From the NCBI RefSeq assembly GCF_003337485.1, contig NZ_QPJJ01000003.1, positions 169,412 through 233,411 on the forward strand: a DNA stretch of 64,000 nucleotides. Direction: 5' to 3'. The notes under the pieces were generated by a model. The model was given only the letters and a program-made list of their open reading frames with translations, made no database searches and had not been told where the DNA came from. The stretch comes from Saliterribacillus persicus (GTDB taxonomy: Bacteria > Bacillota > Bacilli > Bacillales > Amphibacillaceae). Position numbers and translations under genes: made by a program. This document shows positions 16,020 to 24,994 of the stretch, piece after piece (the first letter of the stretch is position 1; each line of letters opens with the position of its first letter).

Positions 16020-16493
16020 TCATATTAAATCAGGAAAGCCTTGCTGCTTTAACACATCATAAATGATGATAGCTGCTGTGTTAGATAGATTTAAAGATCT
16101 GACCTTATCTGTCATATGAATACGTAAACAGTGATCTTCTTTTCCAGTTAATAATTCTTTCGGAATACCATTTGTCTCTCTTCCAAAAACAAAAAACCAT
16201 TCTTTATCCACTGCACTAAAATCATAATCTGTATAATATTTACCGCCGAAATTTTCGATATAGAAAAATTCGCCAGTAGGATTCTTTTCATATAATTCAT
16301 CAAGAGAATCATAATAGTTAACATTTACATCATGCCAATAATCTAAGCCTGCCCTCCTCAACATTTTATCCTCTGTTGAGAAACCTAATGGTCTGATTAG
16401 ATGTAAGTGTGCATTTGTTGCTAAACAAGTCCTTGCGATGTTTCCAGTATTCGCAGGAATCTCAGGTTGGAATAATACAACATGGATCGCCAA
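16020..16493 (-). CDS. trmL: tRNA (cytidine(34)-2'-O)-methyltransferase
   Basis: A 157-residue SPOUT methyltransferase that 2'-O-methylates the wobble base of tRNA-Leu. Motif 1 is QPEIPANTGNIARTC, and the SAM-binding knot shows FFVFGRETNGIPKELL and LNLSNTAAIIIYDVLKQ. The start is TTG at 16493, preceded by GAGGTG at six bases; the frame stays open 58 codons further upstream but that part overlaps the neighbouring gene and is not homologous. The length matches B. subtilis CspR/TrmL. Confidence 0.92.
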   Translation of the reverse strand: MAIHVVLFQPEIPANTGNIARTCLATNAHLHLIRPLGFSTEDKMLRRAGLDYWHDVNVNYYDSLDELYEKNPTGEFFYIENFGGKYYTDYDFSAVDKEWFFVFGRETNGIPKELLTGKEDHCLRIHMTDKVRSLNLSNTAAIIIYDVLKQQGFPDLI

Positions 16494-16554
16494 TTTTTTC
16501 ACCTCTATACTTTTTCTCGCCACGTCATTATACCATAATCTTATGAGAGCGATA

Positions 16555-17412
16555 CTAATTTTTTTCGCCAATTCGAAAGAAACGATACGCACAGTTAGGC
16601 GTCCATGCATAGGAATCCTTGTAGTTCCAATAGCGATGTCTACTATTGTTGGTATGGGCATTAACAAGTGGCATCCCTTGACTATCTTTTGCAGTGACTA
16701 TGGTTGTGTGATCCCATTTTCCATCTCCTTCAAAATCATAGCAAATCACATCACCAAGCATTAATTCTTTTGCATCATCTACTTCACTTCCCTGAAGTCC
16801 TGCGTTAGAACCACTTAAATGCCAACGAAAAGCGTGAGCAACAGACCAGCTAAAACTCCAAGAATTCGCGTTATACCACCAGCCCTTGTTGCGATTAGGT
16901 GCCCCATTCATTGGTACCCCTCCAGCAAATAAACATTGGGAAATATAATTCGTGCAATCATTATCAGAAAAATATTTAAATGCTGGATTGTAACTATCCC
17001 ACCAGCTTTCTGCATATCTCACCGCTTCTCTTCGATTGTAGGAATAACGGGGAAAAGAACTTGTTTCGTCTGATTTTGGTCCATCAAATTTGATAATCGA
17101 GTAGGGCAAAGGTTCTCGTATCCTATGGGCCATAACTTTATCATTTTCTATATTTGCCATAAATGGAATATATTCTTCCTCATGATAAAAATAATCCTTA
17201 TCTTTTACTAGCCACCTGAAGTGAAGGTCATAGTTCACCTGATCATTATCATTATTCTCAGACAAAAGTTTAACCCAGCCTTGGACATGTTCTATTCTTT
17301 TTTGATGCGCTTTGGCCAGTTGACTTTTTCTATGGATAAAGTTGATTTGCTCCTGATTTGATAAAATAAATTGCTCGTTCCAATAGCTTATTATTTCATT
17401 TTTAATGTTCAA
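16555..17412 (-). CDS. Amidase-domain (amidase_6) protein
   Basis: A protein of about 285 residues. The C-terminal 170 residues match the putative amidase domain of Bacillus proteins such as YhbB: YNRREAVRYAESWWDSYNPA, NDCTNYISQCLFAGG with the likely catalytic Cys, GDVICYDFEGDGKWDHTTIV with the His, and NAHTNNSRHRYWNY. The N-terminal part is charged and helical. No signal peptide is visible. TTG at 17412 is preferred because GGGAGG lies 9 bases upstream; the ATG at 17433 has no such site. It may be a cell-wall hydrolase or peptidase. Confidence 0.82.
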   Translation of the reverse strand: MNIKNEIISYWNEQFILSNQEQINFIHRKSQLAKAHQKRIEHVQGWVKLLSENNDNDQVNYDLHFRWLVKDKDYFYHEEEYIPFMANIENDKVMAHRIREPLPYSIIKFDGPKSDETSSFPRYSYNRREAVRYAESWWDSYNPAFKYFSDNDCTNYISQCLFAGGVPMNGAPNRNKGWWYNANSWSFSWSVAHAFRWHLSGSNAGLQGSEVDDAKELMLGDVICYDFEGDGKWDHTTIVTAKDSQGMPLVNAHTNNSRHRYWNYKDSYAWTPNCAYRFFRIGEKN

Positions 17413-17611
17413 CGCTTCATCCCTCCCTATCATTTATCATATGGGAGGATATCTTAAAATCATTCAAGAATATTGAAATACACTATTAATTATTTTTCAA
17501 TGCTGTCATCGTATATTTATTGCATAACGTGAAATATTATAATAAAAATTATTTCAGCAGAAAAGAAATCTATTATAGTGTAGGTTATTGTTTATTAACA
17601 TTTTTAACAAC

Positions 17612-17642
17612 AAAAAATACCATCGTTATTTAAAACGTGGTA
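17612..17642 (-). terminator. Terminator of the ogt gene
   Basis: On the minus strand TACCACGTT pairs with AACGATGGTA (one bulge) followed by six T. The rest of the 17434-17674 gap shows nothing else beyond AT-rich sequence. Confidence 0.65.
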
Positions 17643-17674
17643 TAGATAATTTGCAAATTTTTTATTATAAAAGA

Positions 17675-18205
17675 TTATTTAGCAAAGGAAATAGCAGTTT
17701 TTTCAATTTCTAATAAGGATTTCTTTTTATCTAAGCCACCAGCATATCCCACTAATGCACCATTACTACCAATAATACGGTGGCAAGGAATAATAATAGG
17801 AATAGGGTTTTTATTTACAGCACCGCCGACCGCACGAACTGCATTCGGTGCTCCAAGTTTTTCAGCAACCTGTTTATATGACCAGGTCATCCCGTAATTA
17901 ACATGATTTTCTAGCACCTTCCAAACCTTTTTTTGAAAAGGAGTACCGCAAAGATCCAGTGCTAAATCAAACCGAGTAATAGCTCCATTAAAATAATCAA
18001 TTAATTGTTGCTTTATTTCATAGGCGTCACTCTTTTGGATATCGGTAGCTAACGTATGCTTTTTACACCAATTTGTAATACTAGGAAGCGTATCATCCAT
18101 TTTACCAAACGCTATTTTAACTAATTTATAATCTTTAAAAATCACCGTAATATCACCTATAGGTGTTTCGAGTTCATCACAAAAAATCAAATCTTTATGA
18201 GGCAT
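17675..18205 (-). CDS. ogt: Methylated-DNA--[protein]-cysteine S-methyltransferase
   Basis: A 176-residue suicide repair enzyme that moves the alkyl group from O6-alkylguanine to its own cysteine. The active site IIPCHRIIG is present, preceded by the helix-turn-helix region YKQVAEKLGAPNAVRAVGGA and followed by GYAGGLDKKKSLLEIE. The N-terminal domain is the degenerate RNase H-like fold typical of Ogt/AdaB. An AAAGGAG ribosome binding site precedes the ATG. It is a single gene. Confidence 0.92.
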   Translation of the reverse strand: MPHKDLIFCDELETPIGDITVIFKDYKLVKIAFGKMDDTLPSITNWCKKHTLATDIQKSDAYEIKQQLIDYFNGAITRFDLALDLCGTPFQKKVWKVLENHVNYGMTWSYKQVAEKLGAPNAVRAVGGAVNKNPIPIIIPCHRIIGSNGALVGYAGGLDKKKSLLEIEKTAISFAK

Positions 18206-18292
18206 GCATCGATACTCCTTTCTTTAATCAGTGCTATTATTCCTTCTATTATAGTATGCCGAAACATTAATTGGAACACCGTTAAAATAAAT

Positions 18293-19438
18293 TTACATAA
18301 AATTATTATCAAAAAATTGTAGGCCCTTATTAATTTCTTCAAGCGCCTGGACATCCTCTTCTTTTTCCACCGCTTTTTGTAAGGCTTGAAAAGCTTCTTC
18401 TGTTCCGATTTTACCCAGCGCCCATCCAGCCGTTCCTCGCAAAACTGGTCTCGGATCTTGCGTTAAAACATCGATTAATGCTGGCACAGCACTTTTTTCT
18501 TTATAATGTGCTAGCGCGAGAATCGCATTTCGCTGTAATGGTTTTTTTCCTCTCCACGATCCTGCCATATATCCAAACTTCTCTTTAAATTCTCGATTAG
18601 AGATCGATAAAAATTCAATGAGTGGAGGCTTCACAAGATCAGGGTCTGGCTCGAACTCTTCATGTTGATGGGAATCTATTCCTTTATTGTAAGGGCAGAC
18701 TACTTGGCATGTGTCATAACCATAAATGATGTTTCCTAATTTATCACGGTGCTCTTCTGGCATATAACCCTTCGTTTGTGTTAAAAAAGCCATGCATTGT
18801 TGTGCATTTAACTGACCAGGACCTACTAGTGCACCAGTCGGACAAGCATCAATACATTTTGTACATTCCCCACACCCATCATCTATTGGTTCGTCAGGTG
18901 TAAAAGGAATATTGATAATCATTTCCCCTAAATATACATAGGACCCAAATTCAGGAGTGATAATGGCACAATTTTTTCCGCTAAACCCTACACCAGCTCT
19001 TTCTGCGACTGCTCGGTCTGACAATTCTCCAGTATCAACCATGATTTTAGCAGAAAATCCTTCGACTCTTTCAGACAAAAAGGTGGCGAGTAGATTTAGT
19101 TTTTCTTTTAAAACTAAATGATAGTCCTCACCCCAAGAAGCACGCGCAAACATACCTCTACGCTCGCCTTTTTTACTTTTAGGAGGATTTTTCATCCGGG
19201 AAGGATAGGCTAGCGCGATCGAAACAATGGATTCTGCACCAGGTAATAATCTTACAGGCTCTGTTCTTTCTTCAATTAAACCTTTTTCAAAACCCGACTG
19301 ATAACCTTTTTCTTGTTGAATTTCTAACCTTGCTTTTAATTCTGAAAAAACATCCGCACTTGTAAAACCTATTTTATCTATCCCTATTTCTTCGCTGTAT
19401 TTGATAAGTTCTTGTTTAAGATCATCATATGCAGCCAT
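18293..19438 (-). CDS. queG: Epoxyqueuosine reductase
   Basis: A 381-residue cobalamin and [4Fe-4S] enzyme for the last step of queuosine synthesis in tRNA. After the N-terminal B12-binding domain come two cluster motifs, DDGCGECTKCIDACPTGAL and CQVVCPYN. The C-terminal HEAT-like repeats (LALAHYKEKSAVPALIDVL, then RGTAGWALGKIGTEEAFQAL) make this the long form found in Bacillus. It is 32 bases after the ABC-class ATPase gene on the same strand. Confidence 0.93.
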   Translation of the reverse strand: MAAYDDLKQELIKYSEEIGIDKIGFTSADVFSELKARLEIQQEKGYQSGFEKGLIEERTEPVRLLPGAESIVSIALAYPSRMKNPPKSKKGERRGMFARASWGEDYHLVLKEKLNLLATFLSERVEGFSAKIMVDTGELSDRAVAERAGVGFSGKNCAIITPEFGSYVYLGEMIINIPFTPDEPIDDGCGECTKCIDACPTGALVGPGQLNAQQCMAFLTQTKGYMPEEHRDKLGNIIYGYDTCQVVCPYNKGIDSHQHEEFEPDPDLVKPPLIEFLSISNREFKEKFGYMAGSWRGKKPLQRNAILALAHYKEKSAVPALIDVLTQDPRPVLRGTAGWALGKIGTEEAFQALQKAVEKEEDVQALEEINKGLQFFDNNFM

Positions 19439-19470
19439 CGTTTCACCTCTTTTCTGCCATCTCTTCTAAA

Positions 19471-21177
19471 TTATAGTTGTTTAACTGTTGCTGATCGCAT
19501 TCGATTTAAGCATGCAGCTATTTCATGTCTTCTTGGCCTGGCTAAATCCCCAGGGTGTTCAGTTGGATGAAAGGCTATGCCCTGCAAGCCATCCTTATCT
19601 AATAAGGCTTCGATTTGGTCTAATAATTCGTTTAGTGAAAGCTTTTCATTTAAAATGCTTTTTCGTTCTAGATATCTAAGAATTTCTGCAAGTGTTCTCG
19701 TTTGGGAGGTATCAACTAATTGCTCAACTTGATCCAATTCAATTAAACTTCTGCCCATCAGGATATGAGAAAGACTTTTTGCCTGCACACGTTTCTTTTT
19801 CCCGTGATCAAGCCTTAAGCTTGATGGTAAAAAACACCGAGAATGATAAAAATCACCTTTATTTTCTTGATCTGCTCCTCTATTGCTAGGATATTTCTCT
19901 GCTATTTCGTTAGCTTCATTTGTCACATCAAGTGGTCGATATTCGTCCATCATAATGACTTGGTCGGCAACATCAAAATACTCACCAGAACCGCCCATCA
20001 CAAAAATAGTAGAAACAGCTTGCTGGTTATAAAGAGCTTTAATTTTATCGATAAACGGCGTTATCGGTTCCTTATCTTTGGCTACTAGTGATTGCATTCT
20101 TTTGTCCCGTATCATAAAATTAGTAGCGCTGGTATCTTCATCGATTAGTAAAGTAGTAGCTCCTGCTTCAATGCATTCGACAACATTAGCAGCCTGCGAG
20201 GTACTACCACTTGCATTTTCTGTGGTGAATTTTCTAGTGTCCTTTTTTTGAGGTAAATCATTAATAAATGCAGTAATATCAACATTCGAAATTTGTCTAC
20301 CATCCTCAGCTCGAATTTTAACAGCATTTGGGTCTGTTAATACAAATTCTCTGCCATCTTGCCTAATATGATGATAAACCCCTCTCTCTAATGCTTGTAA
20401 AAGCGTACTTTTACCATGATATCCTCCACCCACAATTAACGTAATGCCTTTTTTTATCGCCATGCCAATTACTTCATTACCCTGATGGGGAATTTTAATT
20501 CCTACTTCATTCTCTTTAGGACTTTTAAAAGATACGGCATCTTTCATTGGACGATTGCTAATTCCACTTTCACGTGGAAGAATGGATCCATTTGCAACAA
20601 ATGCTATCCACCCTTGTTTTTTCATTTCTTCTCGGATAGCTTGATGTTGATCAGCTAACATTGCTGCCTGATCATATCGCTCTTTTTTAATAGAAAAAAT
20701 CGAAGCTTTTAAAATAGAAGGTATCGTATCAAAAAATAGCTTTTCCGCTTCCCTGCCATTTATTTTTCTCCCGTTTGCAGGAAGACCAAGCGATAAACAA
20801 ATCGTTGTTTCATCCTTCGTCATGGTAACTGCTGTTCGATCCAGTATTTCCTGTCCTGGTTTATCGATCATAATCAAACCGCTTTTACCCGAACCCTTAC
20901 CTCTATTTTTACTTATCTCAATTTTGCTCGCTATTTCTCTTAAAAGACAGTCTTCTATATATATTTTTCTTTGCTTATTATCTAACCATTCTATTTTTAA
21001 TGGATGAATTTTACCCGGTACAATAATTCTTATCTTAGATGGAGATGCAAAAGGATCTCCTTGTACATAATCAATTGCAATTTTAAACTGATCGAAATCA
21101 TACGTTCCTTGAATATCCTTGTAGGCTTTGTACCCTTTTCCATCAATTTTTTTAAGTTTATTTTTTAATACCTGCAT
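19471..21177 (-). CDS. ABC-class ATPase of unknown function (PF09818-like)
   Basis: A 568-residue protein of the predicted ABC-class ATPase family. The Walker A motif is LIVGGGYHGKSTLLQALERG and the Walker B region TTLLIDEDTSATNFMIRD; the long GYKAYKDIQGTYDF opening is typical of the family. It is soluble and has no transporter partner. The role is not known. The ATG at 21177 is chosen because GGGAGA lies upstream and homologues start at MQVLKNKL; an open frame runs 23 codons further. Confidence 0.85.
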   Translation of the reverse strand: MQVLKNKLKKIDGKGYKAYKDIQGTYDFDQFKIAIDYVQGDPFASPSKIRIIVPGKIHPLKIEWLDNKQRKIYIEDCLLREIASKIEISKNRGKGSGKSGLIMIDKPGQEILDRTAVTMTKDETTICLSLGLPANGRKINGREAEKLFFDTIPSILKASIFSIKKERYDQAAMLADQHQAIREEMKKQGWIAFVANGSILPRESGISNRPMKDAVSFKSPKENEVGIKIPHQGNEVIGMAIKKGITLIVGGGYHGKSTLLQALERGVYHHIRQDGREFVLTDPNAVKIRAEDGRQISNVDITAFINDLPQKKDTRKFTTENASGSTSQAANVVECIEAGATTLLIDEDTSATNFMIRDKRMQSLVAKDKEPITPFIDKIKALYNQQAVSTIFVMGGSGEYFDVADQVIMMDEYRPLDVTNEANEIAEKYPSNRGADQENKGDFYHSRCFLPSSLRLDHGKKKRVQAKSLSHILMGRSLIELDQVEQLVDTSQTRTLAEILRYLERKSILNEKLSLNELLDQIEALLDKDGLQGIAFHPTEHPGDLARPRRHEIAACLNRMRSATVKQL

Positions 21178-21365
21178 CGACCCTATCTCCCTTCCTTCTA
21201 AAGTTAAACACAAAGCCATTTTGCCTTTTTTCCTAATTGATTTCAACTTTTGCTTTTTATTTGTATAAAAAACAGGAAGAATTATCTATTTTTTGTTTTT
21301 TTGTTTAATTTAAAAATTTAACGGGAATGGTATGGACATACTACTTAAAACAAAGGAGGGTAAAC

Positions 21366-21500
21366 ATGATCTGGACAATTATAGGTATTATTTTATTAAT
21401 ATGGTTATTAGGCTTCTTATTTGAAATAGCTGGCGGGCTTATCCATATCTTACTAGTTATTGCTTTAATCGTATTTATTGTAAAAATGATACGAAAATAA
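21366..21500 (+). CDS. lmo0937-family membrane micro-protein, copy 1
   Basis: A 44-residue hydrophobic protein, starting MIWTIIGIILLIWLLGFLFE and ending IVKMIRK, with a strong AAAGGAGGG ribosome binding site. The pattern W-T-I-I-G, G-F-L-F-[ED], GG-x-I-H-[IL]-L is that of the lmo0937 family (DUF5670) known from Gram-positive bacteria, mostly of unknown function and often stress-related. A close paralogue lies 290 bases downstream. Confidence 0.85.
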   Translation: MIWTIIGIILLIWLLGFLFEIAGGLIHILLVIALIVFIVKMIRK

Positions 21501-21540
21501 AAAAACGCAATGCTTCATTTTAAAAACGAAACACTACGTT
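21501..21540 (-). terminator. Terminator after tRNA-Gly
   Basis: On the minus strand AACGTAGTGTTTC and GAAGCATTGCGTT form a stem with G-U pairs, followed by TTTTTT. It fits the end of the tRNA-Gly transcript. Confidence 0.55.
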
Positions 21541-21552
21541 CACACATATGTA

Positions 21553-21626
21553 TGGAGCGGGTGAAGGGAATCGAACCCTCATCATCAGCTTGGAAGGCTG
21601 AGGTTTTACCACTAAACTACACCCGC
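21553..21626 (-). tRNA. tRNA-Gly (anticodon TCC)
   Basis: The minus strand gives a full cloverleaf: acceptor stem GCGGGTG with CACCCGC, D-arm TAGTTTAGTGGTAAAAC, anticodon loop CTTCCAA (TCC, reads GGA), T-arm GAGGGTTCGATTCCCTT, discriminator T and encoded CCA. It lies alone between the two micro-protein genes. Confidence 0.95.
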
Positions 21627-21789
21627 TAAAAAATTTACAAAAACTTTACGAAACGATGTTTATAATTATAACAAGTGGGTATACAAGTTTCAAGTTAATT
21701 CAACATATTTTTTAGAAAATATGTTGTACATACCTTAGAAGGTATTTTATATAAATATCAAATTGCAACATGATAAGGAGTGTTATAGA

Positions 21790-21924
21790 ATGATTTGGAC
21801 TATAATTGGAGTTTTGCTACTAGCATGGTTAATTGGTTTCTTGTTTGACGTTGGTGGGATTATTCACATTTTACTAATAATTGCCTTGGTGGTACTAATT
21901 GTTAAATTAATCCGTCGAGCCTGA
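21790..21924 (+). CDS. lmo0937-family membrane micro-protein, copy 2
   Basis: A 44-residue paralogue of the protein at 21366-21500: MIWTIIGVLLLAWLIGFLFD at the start and IVKLIRRA at the end, identical in length and in most key positions. The ribosome binding site is AAGGAG. The two genes are on the same strand with the oppositely oriented tRNA-Gly between them, which suggests tandem duplication with a tRNA in the gap. Confidence 0.85.
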   Translation: MIWTIIGVLLLAWLIGFLFDVGGIIHILLIIALVVLIVKLIRRA

Positions 21925-21932
21925 ATATAATT

Positions 21933-21967
21933 AAAACTCCTCCATTTCAAATTTGGAGGAGTTTTTT
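21933..21967. terminator. Bidirectional terminator
   Basis: Perfect arms AAAACTCCTCCA (21933-21944) and TGGAGGAGTTTT (21954-21965). It separates the second micro-protein gene from the convergent ZIP transporter gene. Confidence 0.9.
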
Positions 21968-21974
21968 AATTTCT

Positions 21975-22790
21975 TTAAATAAACAATAATAAACTTACAG
22001 CCATAACAGCCATTCCAGTTATTAATCCATAAATTGAAGTATGTGCTTCGTCATATTTTTTTGCTGCTGGTAATAATTCATCTAATGAGATAAAGACCAT
22101 GATTCCAGCTACACCTGCAAAAATTATTCCAAACATCGTATCCGTTAAATATGGCATTAAGAATAAATAAGCTACAATGGCTCCGACTGGTTCTGAAAGC
22201 CCTGATAAAAACGATAAACGGAAAGCTTTTTTCTTATCTCCCGTTGCAAAGTAAATCGGTACACTAACAGCAATACCCTCTGGAATATTATGAATAGCGA
22301 TCGCTACGGCAATAGCTATCCCTAAAGCTGGATCCTGTAATGCAGAAGTAAATGTCGCAATACCCTCTGGAAAGTTATGAATAGCGATTGCAAGCGCAGT
22401 GAAACTCCCCATTTTCAGTAAGTCGCCGTCTGCATTCCCATTAGGGACTGCTTTTTTATTCATATCTTCTACTTTTTTCAGCTCATGCGGATTTCCTTGA
22501 CTTGGAATAAATTTATCGATCATTGCAATTAAAACCATTCCTCCAAAAAAGCCCATAACCGTATACCAATTTCCTAATACTTCACCTTGCTCGCCTACCA
22601 AAGCATCTTGTGCTTTTACAAATATTTCTATCATTGACACATAAATCATCACACCTGCTGAAAAACCTAGTGCCCAGGATAAAAATTTTGTATTCGTACT
22701 GGATGTAAAAAAAGCTAAAATACTTCCAACCCCTGTAGCTAACCCAGCAAAAAGCGTTAATGCAAAAGCAAACCAAACTCCTTCTAACAT
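21975..22790 (-). CDS. zupT: ZIP family metal transporter (ZupT-like)
   Basis: A 271-residue membrane protein for divalent metal uptake, probably zinc and possibly iron, cobalt or manganese. It has about eight membrane helices. The paired metal-binding helices are clear: AIAIHNFPEGIATF and AIAIHNIPEGIAVSVPI. A variable hydrophilic loop near residues 105-130 is typical. The ATG at 22790 has GAGGGG upstream; an in-frame start 11 codons earlier lacks one. It is a single gene between terminators. Confidence 0.9.
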   Translation of the reverse strand: MLEGVWFAFALTLFAGLATGVGSILAFFTSSTNTKFLSWALGFSAGVMIYVSMIEIFVKAQDALVGEQGEVLGNWYTVMGFFGGMVLIAMIDKFIPSQGNPHELKKVEDMNKKAVPNGNADGDLLKMGSFTALAIAIHNFPEGIATFTSALQDPALGIAIAVAIAIHNIPEGIAVSVPIYFATGDKKKAFRLSFLSGLSEPVGAIVAYLFLMPYLTDTMFGIIFAGVAGIMVFISLDELLPAAKKYDEAHTSIYGLITGMAVMAVSLLLFI

Positions 22791-22981
22791 TAGTGTTCCC
22801 CTCTCTTTTGATGATATGCTCATTTTAAAATACTTCTGTTTAACATATATCTATTTTTATATAGGCTATTCAAATGCCTTCAAAAGTTTCCTATGGGAAA
22901 CATTTTACTCCTTGCGCAAAAATTCGTCAACCTTTTTATTCTTATAGAAAAGAACAATAGCGAATTCTCTTTAAACCAAAT

Positions 22982-23020
22982 AAAAACGCCTCTATCCTTT
23001 TTGGATAAAGACGTTTCTTT
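22982..23020 (-). terminator. Terminator of the ydbST pair
   Basis: Arms AAACGCCTCTATCC (22984-22997) and GGATAAAGACGTTT (23003-23016) pair with wobbles; the minus strand continues into a T run directly after the stem. Confidence 0.75.
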
Positions 23021-24451
23021 TTAACTTTCGTAAGAATACCATTCTAATAGTTTGCTAGCAGATTCTGCGTCCATTTCTTTTATAATCATATGTCTTCCAG
23101 CAAGTTTACTTAAAATAGCTGTATCCACACTTGCAAGCTGTTGATATCGGTGCAGAAAATGCGCTTTTACAGCAAACGATTGTAATCTGTGATGCTTTAA
23201 CAATGTCGTATCTTTATTTACTAATCTAGCTTGAACCACTAATTGCTTTCCATCTAAGTGATATCCAGTAGATTTAAACTGGAAATAACCAAGAATAAGA
23301 GCCAAACCTGTCGCAATTAAAGGAATTCCTATCCAATCGATCGCACTAAAAGCTACCACGATAGATGCAATAAATGGGACAACTCCCGCACGAAATAAAT
23401 AATACGGAAGTGCTCTCTTCGGTAACGGGGTAAAATTATCTTCAGGAAGCACATATTCCGATAAAATTTTTTCTAAAAATGAATTAATTTCTTTCTTTCT
23501 CATTAAAGGAAATAGTAATGTCTTCACATCAGCATTTTTACTTACTTCCCCACTGGCAATTTCGACATAGACGGTGGCGAAACCTAGTGGCTGGCGTAAT
23601 ATTGTTTCTTTTATCCCGACAGCCTGGATTCTTTTTAATGGAATAGTCATTTGTTTTTTCTCTAGCAATCCTCTAGTAATAAAGAGTTCTTTTTCATAAC
23701 GAGTAATCGTGAAATTCCAGTACTGAATTAAGGTAACAAGAATCCCTAGACCCCAAAGTAATATGAAAAACAACAATGCCATGAAGATTAACATTTCAAT
23801 CGCTTGGTTTACTACCCAAGAAGTCGCTTGATTGTAAAATGAATCAGGAATAAATGATTCTAATTCTGTAATACCTAAAGCAACTAGTCCAATAATAAAA
23901 CCAAAACTTGCTGAAGTTGAGCCTGCTATAAGTAATTCCTTTACTTCTACCTTGCGTTGTGGATAATGAATCTTTTCTTCTTTATTATCTGATTCTGCTG
24001 TTACTGCTTCTTTTTTGTATTTTAGTTGATCGTGAAGATATTTTCCTTCTTCCATTGTTACGGCATGAAGTGCAGCATCGATTTTATGATCGCTACCAGC
24101 CGTTTCTATCTGAACCTTTGTTAAACCAAATACTCGATGAATAATATTTTGGCTTAAATCAATAGATTGAATGCGGTGTTTGGATATCGTGCGTTTCTTC
24201 CGAATAAATACACCATGTTCTATCCTTAATTGATCCTCTTCCACTCGATACGTATAACGCATCCATGTCAAAACGCTAAAACCAATTACTAAAAGTAAAA
24301 TGACAACCAATCCGAGAGATAAATAGAGAAACATACCATCACCGATGGCTAATATAGCTATCGGTAATATTCCAAAAATAATTTGACGAAGCGATTGAAG
24401 GGTAGTGAATATTACTGAAACTGGATGTAGACGTTTAGCTTCAGACATCAT
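23021..24451 (-). CDS. ydbT: Bacterial PH-domain membrane protein, YdbT-like
   Basis: A 476-residue membrane protein with three bPH2 domains between pairs of membrane helices. Visible repeats are RIEHGVFIRKKRTISKHRIQ (first), FITRGLLEKKQMTIPLKRIQ (second) and VVQARLVNKDTTLLKHHRLQ (third). In B. subtilis the YdbS-YdbT pair gives resistance to the antimicrobial amylolysin. It overlaps the ydbS-like gene by 11 bases, so the two are co-translated and probably form a complex. Confidence 0.88.
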   Translation of the reverse strand: MMSEAKRLHPVSVIFTTLQSLRQIIFGILPIAILAIGDGMFLYLSLGLVVILLLVIGFSVLTWMRYTYRVEEDQLRIEHGVFIRKKRTISKHRIQSIDLSQNIIHRVFGLTKVQIETAGSDHKIDAALHAVTMEEGKYLHDQLKYKKEAVTAESDNKEEKIHYPQRKVEVKELLIAGSTSASFGFIIGLVALGITELESFIPDSFYNQATSWVVNQAIEMLIFMALLFFILLWGLGILVTLIQYWNFTITRYEKELFITRGLLEKKQMTIPLKRIQAVGIKETILRQPLGFATVYVEIASGEVSKNADVKTLLFPLMRKKEINSFLEKILSEYVLPEDNFTPLPKRALPYYLFRAGVVPFIASIVVAFSAIDWIGIPLIATGLALILGYFQFKSTGYHLDGKQLVVQARLVNKDTTLLKHHRLQSFAVKAHFLHRYQQLASVDTAILSKLAGRHMIIKEMDAESASKLLEWYSYES

Positions 24452-24920
24452 CTTGTTCCACCCTTGCTAATTCAGATATTTGATCACGCAGCGCAGATGC
24501 TTCCTCTTCTAAAAGTGCCGGAATCTCGTGTGTCGTCGCAGCAGTTGAAATTGTTAAACTAGCAAGCTTGTACTTTTTTAATATTGGACCCTGCTGTGTG
24601 TCTACGTGCTGGACTCGAATCATTGGAACGATCGTTCTCGTTACAATTAGTATCCCATGCTGAATATAAATTTCTTGATCATATATCTGATATCTCCATC
24701 TACGCCATCTTAATTTAGGAATAATTAGAATAGATATTACCCCTTCTAAGATAGTAAATGCTGTCACGCCAATGGCAAACCAATAGCTAAATTCAAAAAA
24801 ATATGCTAGTACATATAAAGCTATCGCCGCTAAAAGTGGAATGACCGTAAATATAATTGCTAAAACCTGCCACGCTTTTATAGCATCTGTTGCAATCCGC
24901 TCACTTGGTGCTTTCCTCAT
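24441..24920 (-). CDS. ydbS: Bacterial PH-domain membrane protein, YdbS-like
   Basis: A 159-residue protein with two membrane helices (about 20-65) followed by one bPH2 domain: YQIYDQEIYIQHGILIVTRT and VPMIRVQHVDTQQGPILKKY. It is the first gene of the pair and the length matches B. subtilis YdbS. See the YdbT-like partner for function. Confidence 0.88.
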   Translation of the reverse strand: MRKAPSERIATDAIKAWQVLAIIFTVIPLLAAIALYVLAYFFEFSYWFAIGVTAFTILEGVISILIIPKLRWRRWRYQIYDQEIYIQHGILIVTRTIVPMIRVQHVDTQQGPILKKYKLASLTISTAATTHEIPALLEEEASALRDQISELARVEQDDV

Positions 24921-24994
24921 AATAACCCTCTTTTCTAATTGCTTCTCTTATTATCTACGAACAAATATCGCGATAGGTTTCACCTTTTCTAACA

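Noticed and set aside
16494..16667. 58-codon N-terminal extension of TrmL
   Set aside because: It is not homologous to the family, overlaps the amidase-domain gene, and a ribosome binding site lies just before the TTG at 16493.
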